From assembly GCA_034092305.1 (NCBI GenBank), contig JASJET010000040.1, positions 1-64,000 of the forward strand: a stretch of DNA of 64,000 nt, in the 5' to 3' direction. Positions 1-8,341 of the stretch are shown here, one piece after another. The translations under genes and the position numbers were made by a program. This DNA is from Diaprepes abbreviatus. Taxonomy: Eukaryota > Arthropoda > Insecta > Coleoptera > Curculionidae. Each line of letters starts with the position of its first letter. Position 1 is the stretch's first letter. The notes under the pieces were generated by a model, which was given only the letters and a program-made list of their open reading frames with translations, did not search any database and had not been told where the DNA came from.

Positions 1-112
1 CATGACGACCCAAAAATGTTCGAGTTTTACGAACCGTCTCTGCCAAAATTTCACCATTTTTATAGTGAATTTTAATAATTTCAATGCGTTGTTGAAGCGT
101 GTATCGTTCCAT
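1..112 (-). pseudogene. 5' end of a mariner-like transposase gene, cut by the window edge
   Basis: Reading the minus strand from an ATG at 112-110 gives 37 codons beginning MERYTLQQRIEIIKIHY with no stop. This matches the N-terminal helix-turn-helix (DUF4817-type) region that opens many insect mariner/Tc1-superfamily transposases, which bind the element's own terminal repeats. The catalytic part would lie outside the window, so I cannot say whether the gene is intact. Positions 113-313 are its presumed 5' leader. The strip 228-313 is repeated in inverted form at 4034-4120, just beyond element A. Confidence 0.7.
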
Positions 113-537
113 CTTTATTTATGGCGTAGTTTCTACTTGTCAAACGTCAAAAACTTACAGCTTCAAAAGTGACATCTACCGAAATAGCGGGCTTTTCAAA
201 ATGACACCTCTTATTGGAAAACCCTTTATTTCAGTTATGTACTTGAAATTTACAGTGAGTGTAACAATAAATCATATTTTATTTCTCAATTATAATAAAC
301 TTGCTGTATTATACAGGGTGTCCAAAAATTAAACCTAATCAAATAAGAACTTTAAGTGGCTATAACTTGATTAATTTAAATAGAACGCTATACTTTTTAA
401 CTTACCAGAAAATGTACCTTTTAAATACCTATCGAATGGTATAAAGAGTGTCCTATAGCTAAGTCTTCCCGTTTTCATAGAATACGCCAAATAGTCGTTT
501 TCTGCAACATTTTGTGTGTTTTGAATAGATGTCCCAA

Positions 538-1596
538 CAGGCGCGGATCCAAGGGGGGGGGGGGGGGGCGGGTGGGGGCGATCGCAATAGATATTTGGAT
601 GTGAAGTGTTAAAAAGGATTTTAATCCTTGTCATAGGCGTCGGAAAGAGGTTTATTTTATCACTAAGTATTTATAGCATAAAATATTATTTCGGTTAGAA
701 ACTTAAAATAAAAAGTTTTTATATTATTTTCTTTCTTATGATTTCTTAATAATTCACATACATTAGAAAATATAGATAATTTTGACATATTTAACAGAAA
801 TTACTACAGTATTTTTATTTTTAATTTTGGCATAGAAACCGTTTTAAGTACGTTCAGACTAAAACGTAGCCTTTTTCTCTCAAAAAAATTTCTATTCTAA
901 GTTATAATTTAAATACTTACAAAATACCCATTATCAAAAATGCAAGAAGTTAAACACATAAAAAAAATCAATTCGTCCATATAATATTAAAATTTTGTTG
1001 AAGCTATCGGTCATTTTAATTATTAATTAAAAACATTTTAGGATATTTGACGTTTCAGTTTATTTATTTCTTAAACCATCTGCAGAATTAAAATTGAACG
1101 CTAAAAAGGGATTCAAATGTAATTAATTTTTATATGTTACAGACAATTTTAATAATAAATTGTGTTTATGTTGGTAAACATTACGTATTTAATTTGTAAT
1201 CAAAGTCAGTGAAGCTATCTTCGCTCAAATTGAATATAATTGGGTCCTCTATCTCACCGATCATGAGATCGAGTTTCCCCATTTTCTTTTATTCTTTAAT
1301 TATTTGGATTTTTCCCAATTTTCTACACTAAAATTACTAATTTTGTAAGTTGTGTTATTTCTAGCAACTTTACCTTGTACTTGAGAGAGATTTTCCTTCT
1401 CCCCCCCCGCCCCCCCCCCTCTCTACTCTTCAAGAGCTTGAAATTCAGAAAAATAGACCCGACCCATCCTATCCTTTATATTAGAAATGGGAATGTTGCT
1501 GGTGTCTCCCCCCCCCCCCCCCGTCGACAACCGGCTTTCACACTTTTATGATATCACCGCCCCCCCCCCCAAAGAGAGAGGCTGGATCCGCCCCTG
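538..1596 (-). mobile_element. hAT-1 copy 1, non-autonomous deletion derivative
   Basis: Ends are CAGGCGCGGATCCAAG on the left and, inverted, CAGGGGCGGATCCAGCC on the right, flanked by an exact 8 bp duplication TGTCCCAA (530-537 and 1597-1604). An 8 bp TSD with CAGGGGCGG ends is characteristic of the hAT superfamily. The copy is 1059 bp and runs opposite to copy 2 at 16971-19688. It keeps the terminal regions with long G/C runs but lacks the internal open reading frame seen in copies 2 and 3. It cannot move without a transposase supplied elsewhere. Confidence 0.88.
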
Positions 1597-1872
1597 TGTC
1601 CCAATGTATCTAGTTGCCTATGGCATTTAGAAACGTCAGATGATTCATTTAATGTGTCAGTTTAGTTTGCAAAGCCTGTTGCTATAATAGCGGTATTATT
1701 TTTCGTAATTGTGAAACTTCATTTATTGAATTGAATACTTTGAATCTTGTTGTGTTATTGCTTTGTCAAAATGAAGATTTATTCAAAGCAAGAGCTTATT
1801 AATTGTCGTAGTAATGCCCCTGATGTTAAGGGCATATAACTAACGAACTGTTTGCGACCACCTAAAATGTAC

Positions 1873-1940
1873 GGAAGTTTCGTCCCGATACCGGTGGTGG
1901 ACTCATCAGTGGGATCCACCGGTATCTTTCCCAGACACCC
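1873..1940 (-). ncRNA. Type III hammerhead ribozyme (HHR-1)
   Basis: Read on the minus strand. Stem III opens with GGGUGU followed by cleavage residue C (plus position 1934). Stem I is UGGGA/UCCCA. Next come the invariant core CUGAUGAG, stem II GUCC/GGAC around a 13-nt loop, then the second invariant core GAAA. Stem III closes with a strand that tolerates one U-U mismatch and one G-U pair. All catalytic-core positions match the family consensus. Self-cleavage would occur 3' of a GUC triplet. Confidence 0.85.
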
Positions 1941-2118
1941 TTGTACTTTCCACAAACTTGGACCTCTATTTAAGTCTAGTTTTGCCGGAAAGCGGTGGTA
2001 AGATGTTGGTTCCACAACATGTTGTTGTATTAACGACCGCCCACAGAATATCTCACCTGTAGATTCCGTTAAGGTTTAAGTTCAAATATAAGATCCAAAA
2101 TATAGAAAGTACGTAAAA

Positions 2119-2185
2119 GGTGTCTGGGAAAGGCAGCGGCGAAACCCACTGATGAGTCCATCGTCCTTAGCCAGGACGAAACACC
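2119..2185 (+). ncRNA. Type III hammerhead ribozyme (HHR-2), full consensus
   Basis: Stem III GGUGU/ACACC is perfectly paired, stem I is UGGG/CCCA, and the core CUGAUGAG is followed by stem II GUCC/GGAC and CGAAAC. The predicted cleavage site follows C2124 in a GUC triplet. It lies on the opposite strand to HHR-1 within the same repeat unit and shares much of its sequence (GGTGTCTGGGAAAG, CCCACTGATGAGTCCA). The two are therefore related by inversion. Confidence 0.9.
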
Positions 2186-2500
2186 ATAACTTTTATTGGT
2201 TTATTATTGTAAAATGCGATTTATGAATCGTTTATTTGTAATAATCCCCCCTCCCTAAGGCATTTGCTTTCCGGCTTAACCTGTCGGACAGTCCAAGCCG
2301 TTAGAAAGCACAGGCCTGAAAAGGAAGTGGAACGGGGACATCCTAGGTGGTCTTTTCAAAGTAGGGTACCGGATTTAGCATAAAACCACGACTCGACGGC
2401 CTTCCATCTTGTCGTCCCTGCTCGGGCGCCATGTCCTAGTAATGCCTCTGATGTTAAGGGCATATAACTAACGAACTGTTTGCGACCACCTAAAATGTAC

Positions 2501-2538
2501 GGATGTTTCGTCCCGATACCGGTGGTGAACTCATCAGT
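2501..2538 (-). ncRNA. Truncated hammerhead ribozyme (HHR-3)
   Basis: This is the counterpart of HHR-1 in the second terminal repeat. The core CUGAUGAG, a stem II with one G-U pair and CGAAAC remain. A 32 bp deletion has removed stem I and the 5' half of stem III, including the cleavage site. It cannot self-cleave as a monomer. Confidence 0.75.
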
Positions 2539-4033
2539 GTACTTTCCACAAACTTGGACCTCTATTTAAGTCCAGTTTTGCCGGAAAGCGGTGGTACAAC
2601 ATCATATGATTTTTATCCTTGGAGAATATCATCAAAATTGTTTCTTAGCTTCTCGACTCTATGCTCAAAGGTTTTCTGAAAGAAGTCATCCTAAACCAGC
2701 CGTTTTTTGAGACTATTAAACCAGTTTCGGGAAAGTGGAAGTGTTGGCTATAAAAAACTTTTTATAAGAAAACTTGTCCATGAGGATGACGAAAATGTTT
2801 TACTGTCCTTGGTTCAGTGATCGAAAATCCCAATATTAGTCAGAATTATATATCCGAAAATACTAACATTAGCCAAACAAGTGTTTGAAGGATTTTTAAC
2901 AAATACAGATTTTATCCTTATAAAATCCAGCTTTGTCAAGAGCTTCACCGAAATTATTTTGACAACCGAACTGAATTCTGATTGTGGGTGTTAGATAAAG
3001 TGGAAGAAAATGAATACTTTTTTGATAATGTGTTGTTTAGCGATGAATGTACTTTTCATAACAATGGTTTCGGGAACAGACACACCTTCTATTATTATTC
3101 TGATTCAAATCCGCATGAATACAGAGTTATGGGAAACCAGAATAGATGGTCGGGTAATGTGTGGGGAGGAATACTGGGTCCATGCTTATTTGGACCCTAC
3201 TTTTTTGAAGGACCTTTAAATGGTTTGATGTTTCGCAATTTTCTTTTATAGCAACTTCTAGTGTTATTAGAAAATATCCTTTTAAATATTAGCACAACTA
3301 TGTGGCTTCAACCGGATGGAGCTCCGCCTCATTATCATCGCGAGATTCGGGAATTTTTAAATGTCAACTTTCGTTGGATTGGGAGAGACAGATTTCAAAA
3401 TTGGCCCCCGAGATCTCCGGACTTAACTCCATCAGATGTCTTTTTATGGGGATACATAAAGGAATTGTCTACAATGCGCCACCGACAACACCACAAGAAA
3501 TGAAAACATGTATAAGAGACCCTTTTCGAACTGTAACCCCGCAAATGTTGTCCAGAATTAACAGGGGTTTCGAAAAAAGAATATGTAAGTATTTGAAAAT
3601 GGGTGGTCGACATTTCGAACATCTACTATAAATATTTTGCTTCTGTTGTGTGCTATCGTCAATATGTTATTATCATTATTGCTGTTAGAGCCTGTTGAAC
3701 GACTATAAATCGCGTTACTAATTTCTTAACATTTATAAAGAAATTCCTGATTATTATTCTTATAGTTGCAAATTACCTGTTTTTCCAAATGCCATAGGCA
3801 ACCAGATACATTAGAACACCTATTCAAAAAACACAAAATGGCGCAGAAAACGATTATTTGGCGTATTCTGTGAAAACGCGAAGACTTAGCTATAGAACAC
3901 CCTCATACCATTCGATAGGTATTTAAAAGGTACATTTTCTGTTAAGTTAAAAACTATAGCATTCTATTTAAGTTAATCAAGTTATAGCCACTTAAAGTTC
4001 TTATTTGATTCATTTTAATTTTTCAGCACCCTG

Positions 4034-4475
4034 TATAATATAGCAAGTTTATTATAATTGGGATGTAAAATATGATTTATTGTTACACTTCACTGTAAAT
4101 TTCGAGTACATAACTGAAATACTTCTTAAGTATTTGAAACATGAAAATTAGGTTAGATTTTGTCAAAATTCAAATTATTTAAAAACCCTTAAGGTTTAGG
4201 TACTCTAAACCTTATTAAAATAGGTACTTATTTTGATTGGACAATCCAAAAATGCAATAATATACAGGGGGTTCCATTTAAAAAAACACAACTTTGATAC
4301 ATTCAGAGTTTTTGGGACACCCGGTATAATATGAAATTAATTTTGAAAGGGTGAATAAACCTGTATACATGTTTATTTTTCAATATAATTATTTTTTTAA
4401 CAACAAAAACTTGTGAAATATGCTCTAACTGTTTTTTGTGTTTTTGCATGATTTTTTTTGCTTTCCCTAACCTAG
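4034..4475. other. Intronic sequence with a solo terminal repeat
   Basis: 4034-4120 mirrors 228-313. Around 4262-4330 is a 70 bp palindromic scrap, from ATACAGGGGGTTCCA to GGGACACCCGGTAT, typical of leftover mariner-type ends. From 4451 the sequence becomes pyrimidine-rich and ends in CTAACCTAG, a good 3' splice site for the exon that starts at 4476. No gene is seen here. Confidence 0.6.
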
Positions 4476-5595
4476 AAAACTGGTAATGCTATACGAGCTC
4501 TGGGCAGAATGGCAACTCTATCAGCAAGCAGACGCAATTCTGCCAATTCAAATCCAAACACGCCCCGTCCGTCCATATCGGGAAGCTCCGTACCTCGAAT
4601 GTCCAGCCTGGAGGAAGAAAGACTCCTTAGGAAAGTTGAAAATGAAGGATTTGGTAGCATCATCACCGATTCATTCGATGAAAATGACGAACATTCAAAG
4701 AAGGAAGACTTTCCAGAGGTTTTTATTGAAGATGAACCTCTAAAAGAAGAATTAGAAGCAGTCCAACCTTCAGAAAGCGAATTTGAAAGCTTCAATAGTC
4801 ATAAGAACCAAAATTTAGAATCTTTAACTGTTCAAAAAGAAGAAGTTGTGCAGGATGTATTTGATACAACAGAAGAAAATCCGAATACTGATGATACTCA
4901 TCCTGAAGACCTTCAAGACCAAATTTCTCACGAAAATATCGTGCAAGATAATTTAGATGATATTCCTGAACTTGCAGAATCTCACAGTGAACAAGATAAT
5001 CGATCTGAAGACTCATCGAATGCTGAACAAGTTGATGTTGATACTGATGTTTCTCTCAATGAAGTCAAAGAGTATACCAAAGAGTTCCCTGAAGAAACTG
5101 AGCTATTCCTGAGCAAAAAGCTTGACGCTCTTGACGATGTCTTTATTAAACCTCTGCAGGAACTTCCTCAAGGAGAAGTTCTTCGGAGCAAAAAAGAAGT
5201 CCGTGCTAGAGCGTGTAGTGAGCGAAGTGATAGTGGCATAAGTGATTGCTCTGTACATGTGACTAGCAACAGTTGTAACTCTACTCCGTTGCTAGGTAAA
5301 AAATTCCCGATAAATGAGGAAGCGGAGTATAAGTACAGGGAGAGTTTCGAAGAAGTTTCTGATGGTAATAAAGAGAGTTTATATGTGACTTCCGCCAGTA
5401 TCAACTTATCAAGGAGTAGCACCCAGGAAGAGGTTACTGCGTTGGAGGAAAATTATAGTGAAAATTCCAGTAGAATCGTGAATAGATCTGATTCCGAAGA
5501 AATGAGTGAAAATGGAAAAGGTGTTAATGGGAAGAAGAATGGTGGACGGTTAGGAAGTAAGATAGAATGTTTTAATGCTGTCGCCGCGGGTAAAA
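4476..5595 (+). CDS. Host gene A, internal coding exon (unrecognised Ser-rich acidic protein)
   Basis: An open frame runs from the 3' splice site (polypyrimidine tract, AG at 4474-4475) to a consensus donor, AAAA|GTAAGT at 5596. It encodes about 373 residues beginning KTGNAIRALGRMATLSASRR. The first part is basic and Ser/Asn/Pro-rich; the remainder is very acidic (runs of E, D and S) with a conserved-looking patch SLEEERLLRKVENEGFG. No enzymatic domain or membrane segment is evident, and the composition suggests a largely disordered protein. An ATG at 4509 could be a start, but the clean acceptor and in-frame codons upstream favour an internal exon whose 5' partners lie before the window. The exon ends in phase 1, matching 12359. 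Confidence 0.75.
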
Positions 5596-5632
5596 GTAAG
5601 TTGCTTTGCATTATAATTTGTTGTATTATATA

Positions 5633-6980
5633 CAGGGAGCGGCATTTATCTTGAGACAACGGAATATTTCGGTGGGATCACATTTTTTCGAAAAATGTTT
5701 TATACGTATGGCAGGGGGCTAATTAGCAGAGACCTTGAAAGTGGCCGCGACCTCGTTTTCAAGGTCATTTGAAAGTCAACTTCAGAATTTTAAATTGGAC
5801 TCTCCAATTTCGACCCTGGAAATGAAAAGGGAGAGAAATTCTACCATAGGATATGACCTTGATCTCAAGGTGACGGTCAAATATCAAGGGCATTTCAAGG
5901 TCAAAATAAAAAAAATCGCAGCATTTCGTGAAATGATTCGTACAAAAGTTGTTGGCTGGCACGGGGGCTAAGTAGTAGTGACCTTGAAAGTAACCTTGAC
6001 TTTAATCTTCAAAGTCATTTAAAGCTCAATTTCAAAATCTGAAAAGGCAACTTGAACGGTGCAAAATATCGTCATATTTTAGAAAATTAACTTCCACTTT
6101 TTGCTTGACGACGTACGCTTAGATGTAAGGCAACAAATGAGGGTTTCAACACGATGGATGTCCAGCACATTGTTCCCAATTACCTGGTCAAGTGTTAGAT
6201 CGCGATTTCAACGAACGGTAGATTTTGAACACTTATTGAAATAAATTCTTATAAAACCTTTGACATGATCATACAAAGTGATAAGGGACGAGGGGACTCA
6301 TAGAAAACAAGCACTCCAAAGAAAACAAAAACTACTACGTCCACGTCGTTGTTCATGGGTAGTGCTAAAAGTAGTTATTCATGCACATAGTTGTACTAAG
6401 TACAGTTTTTGTTAACAATTCTCTACAAATGAATTTTTTCATGAAGATCGAGATCAAGGTAATGTTATAGCAACTTTGCAACCATACAAACATTTTATCA
6501 AATAATGACGCTTCGTTTGACTTCAGAATAACCTTAATCTTAAGGTCAAGATCATACATGATGATGAAATTACTGTGAAACTGGCGATTTCCTTTCCAAA
6601 TTTTGAAATTGAGATTTGAATTACCTTGAATGTCAAGGTCAATATTCTTTCAAGGTCACTACCACTTGGCCTCCGTACCACCCAACAACTTTTGTACGAA
6701 GTATGTCACGAAGCACTGCGATCTTTTTGTTTTGACCTTGAACTTATCTTGATATTTGACTTTCAACTTGAGGTCAAGGTCTCACATCTGATGGTAAAAT
6801 TTACCGCCCCTTTTCATTCCCGAGGTCAAAATTGGGAGATCCCATTTAAAATTCTAAACTTGATCTTCGGGTGACCTTGAAGGATACGGTCAAGGTCAAC
6901 TTCAAAATCGCTGTTAATTAGGCACCCTGCCACCCTATAATTTTTGTATAAAACAATTTTCAAAAAAATATGATAACACC

Positions 6981-7052
<72 letters not shown>

Positions 7053-7260
7053 GGTGCGGCATTTATCTTGAGACAAGAAATATCTCGGTGGTATCACATT
7101 TTTTTGAAAATTGTTTTATACAAAAATTATAGGGTGGCAGGGTGCTTAATTAACAGCGATTTTGAAGATGACCTTGACCGTATCCGTCAAGGTCACTCGA
7201 AGATCAAGTTTAGTGTGATACTACCGAGATATTTCATTGTCTCAAGATAAATGCCGCACC

Positions 7261-7263
<3 letters not shown>
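5633..7263. mobile_element. E repeat: TIR element rich in TCAAGGTCA motifs
   Basis: The left end CAGGGAGCGGCATTTATC, following TATA, is matched in inverted form at 7250-7263 and again, directly, at 7052. About 45 bp of each end is recognisable. The body has no credible coding frame. It carries eleven exact TCAAGGTCA 9-mers on either strand (5759, 5854, 5895, 5979, 6633, 6650, 6733, 6872, 6890, 7169, 7187). An (AT)n tract (6983-7047) splits inverted copies of the segments at 6870-6982 and 7080-7200. Decayed relatives lie at 7735-7950 and 11815-12000. Confidence 0.55.
6983..7047. repeat. (AT)n microsatellite
   Basis: An uninterrupted AT dinucleotide tract of about 32 repeats sits between inverted halves of the E repeat. 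Confidence 0.97.

Positions 7264-7264
<1 letters not shown>
7048..7264. mobile_element. Small palindromic MITE-like unit between (AT)n tracts
   Basis: The unit starts AAATAGGGTGCGGCATTTAT and ends with the inverse, both ends abutting (AT)n. The inverted ends agree over about 40 bp. Both ends carry the E-family terminus, so it appears to be a short E derivative that landed in a TA-repeat target. Confidence 0.6.

Positions 7265-7344
<80 letters not shown>
7265..7344. repeat. (AT)n microsatellite
   Basis: A pure AT tract of about 40 repeats follows the MITE-like unit. Confidence 0.97.
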
Positions 7345-7349
<5 letters not shown>

Positions 7350-7532
7350 ATCACTGTGGCGGGGAGAGTAAGTTTTGACTTCCTTCTCGGTATGGTGGTA
7401 CAGGTGGGCCATCATCTCGATGGTGGTGGAATGAGATGGATTGTATTTTATCGCAATTTATTCTAACTGTGCAACTTCTAATACAGAAAGGATATGATGG
7501 AGAGAAGTTTGCATTCACTGTTCGCATTTTAC

Positions 7533-7535
<3 letters not shown>
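7345..7535. other. Unassigned spacer between AT tracts
   Basis: This is a 190 bp segment with higher GC than its surroundings (a GGTGG-rich stretch near 7420). I see no coding frame, TIR or known repeat in it. Confidence 0.4.
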
Positions 7536-7575
<40 letters not shown>

Positions 7576-7595
7576 TATATAATATATATATATAC

Positions 7596-7627
<32 letters not shown>

Positions 7628-7635
7628 CTATATAT

Positions 7636-7672
<37 letters not shown>
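7536..7672. repeat. Imperfect (AT)n microsatellite
   Basis: An AT tract interrupted by AAT, ACT and AGA variants, unlike the pure tracts nearby, suggesting greater age. Confidence 0.95.
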
Positions 7673-7675
<3 letters not shown>

Positions 7676-8115
7676 TAATAGAAAAGATGTTCATAATTGT
7701 GCAGGAAGTGTACAAAAATCCAGGGTAAGTCATTTAAATTGGTTCAGTCAAATATCTCGCAAGGAACGCATTTTTGAAAAAAAAAATATTTCGTATAAAA
7801 GTTGTAGGGTTCGAAGTTTGTAACTTTGGATTTGACCTTGAGATTGGCCTTATATGCTATTTCAGAGTCGAGATGATTTTATTAAATAGGAACACCTATT
7901 TTTTTACTTCGGAAATGATAACTGGACAAAATTCCGTATCTAATGGTATAAACAATGTGGAGTTCTTAAACAATCAAAATTTCAGTAAGAAATAAAGAAA
8001 TCTTTCTGCCGTATTTCAATAGTTTGTTATAAATGTAATTCTCCCTTTCAGGCAGAGAATATGAAAAATATATGTACAAACAGTTTATTTCCTGCAAATA
8101 TCGCTCTGGTCCTCT

Positions 8116-8157
8116 CTCCATACGCGTTTCGATCACCTCATGATCTCGTCAGTGGAG
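8116..8157 (-). ncRNA. Minimal type I hammerhead motif, G1 left arm
   Basis: On the minus strand: stem I CUCCA/UGGAG, core CUGACGAG, stem II AUCA/UGAU, then CGAAAC with a very short stem III before the cleavage site. This is the minimal form known from Penelope-like elements, usually active as dimers. Confidence 0.75.
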
Positions 8158-8258
8158 CTGTATCGGACCGAGAGCAACATTAGCACGAAATAACTGATAT
8201 ATGAACCATAAATTTCAGGGTATGTCGGCAGGATATTACACCTGCCGTTCTCCAACAG

Positions 8259-8300
8259 TTCCACTGACGAGATCATGAGGTGATCGAAACGCGTATGGAG
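8259..8300 (+). ncRNA. Minimal type I hammerhead motif, G1 inner arm
   Basis: The same core as 8116-8157, in inverted orientation: CUGACGAG, stem II GAUCA/UGAUC, CGAAAC. Stem I is UUCCA/UGGAG with one G-U pair. It faces the left-arm copy across a spacer of about 100 bp. Confidence 0.75.
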
Positions 8301-8341
8301 AGAGGACCAGTGCGATATTTGCAGGAAATAAACTGTTTGTA

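Larger units (their letters stand above)
1803..2597. repeat. HHR-bearing repeat, about 640 bp unit with terminal redundancy
   Basis: This block interrupts the tenth or so codon of the element A transposase. The segment beginning near 1807 recurs from 2444, an offset of about 637 bp, so the insert is about 1.25 units long with direct terminal repeats of about 190 and 155 bp. The second repeat lacks 32 bp present in the first. The block has no coding potential. It carries hammerhead ribozymes on both strands (1873-1940 minus, 2119-2185 plus) and a truncated third (2501-2538 minus). It resembles a retrozyme or a DNA copy of a circular ribozyme-bearing RNA more than any DNA transposon: I see no TIR. 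The exact borders and TSD are not resolved. Confidence 0.75.
1771..3630 (+). pseudogene. Element A transposase (DD39D mariner-like), broken
   Basis: The start ATG at 1771 opens MKIYSKQELIN, then the frame is cut by the ribozyme repeat. It resumes near 2600 with a DUF4817-type helix-turn-helix (GEYHQNCFLASRLYAQRF). The DDE core is at 2982-3250 (LFSDECTF, NVWGGI) and 3261-3503 (QPDGAPPHY, WPPRSPDLTPSDVFLWGY). Counting from the second Asp to the Asp of LTPSD gives 39 intervening residues (DD39D), which differs from element B (41). Stops and frameshifts near 2740, 2880, 2985, 3250 and 3480 show the gene is dead. Confidence 0.8.
314..4033 (+). mobile_element. Mariner-like element A with long TIRs, two nested insertions
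   Basis: The element is bounded by TA and starts CAGGGTGTCCAAAAATT; the right end reads ...CAGCACCCTG then TA. Inverted arms of roughly 220 bp (314-537 against 3800-4033) match with scattered differences. Immediately outside, 228-313 and 4034-4120 are also inverted copies of each other, so the insertion either lies inside an older palindromic element or the true TIR is longer. The interior holds a decayed transposase gene (1771-3630). It is interrupted by an hAT derivative (538-1596) and a ribozyme-bearing repeat (about 1803-2597). It sits in the intron upstream of the gene A exon at 4476. Confidence 0.8.

Noticed and set aside
4472..4795. Minus-strand Ser-rich frame overlapping the gene A exon
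   Set aside because: Shadow of the plus-strand coding exon; no splice or start context.
6826..7062. Open frames coding long YIYIYI runs (also 7251, 7515, 14539, 36950, 37960, 39255, 61515, 63018)
   Set aside because: They are translations of (AT)n microsatellites, open in several frames because the repeat has no stop; no homology or codon signal.
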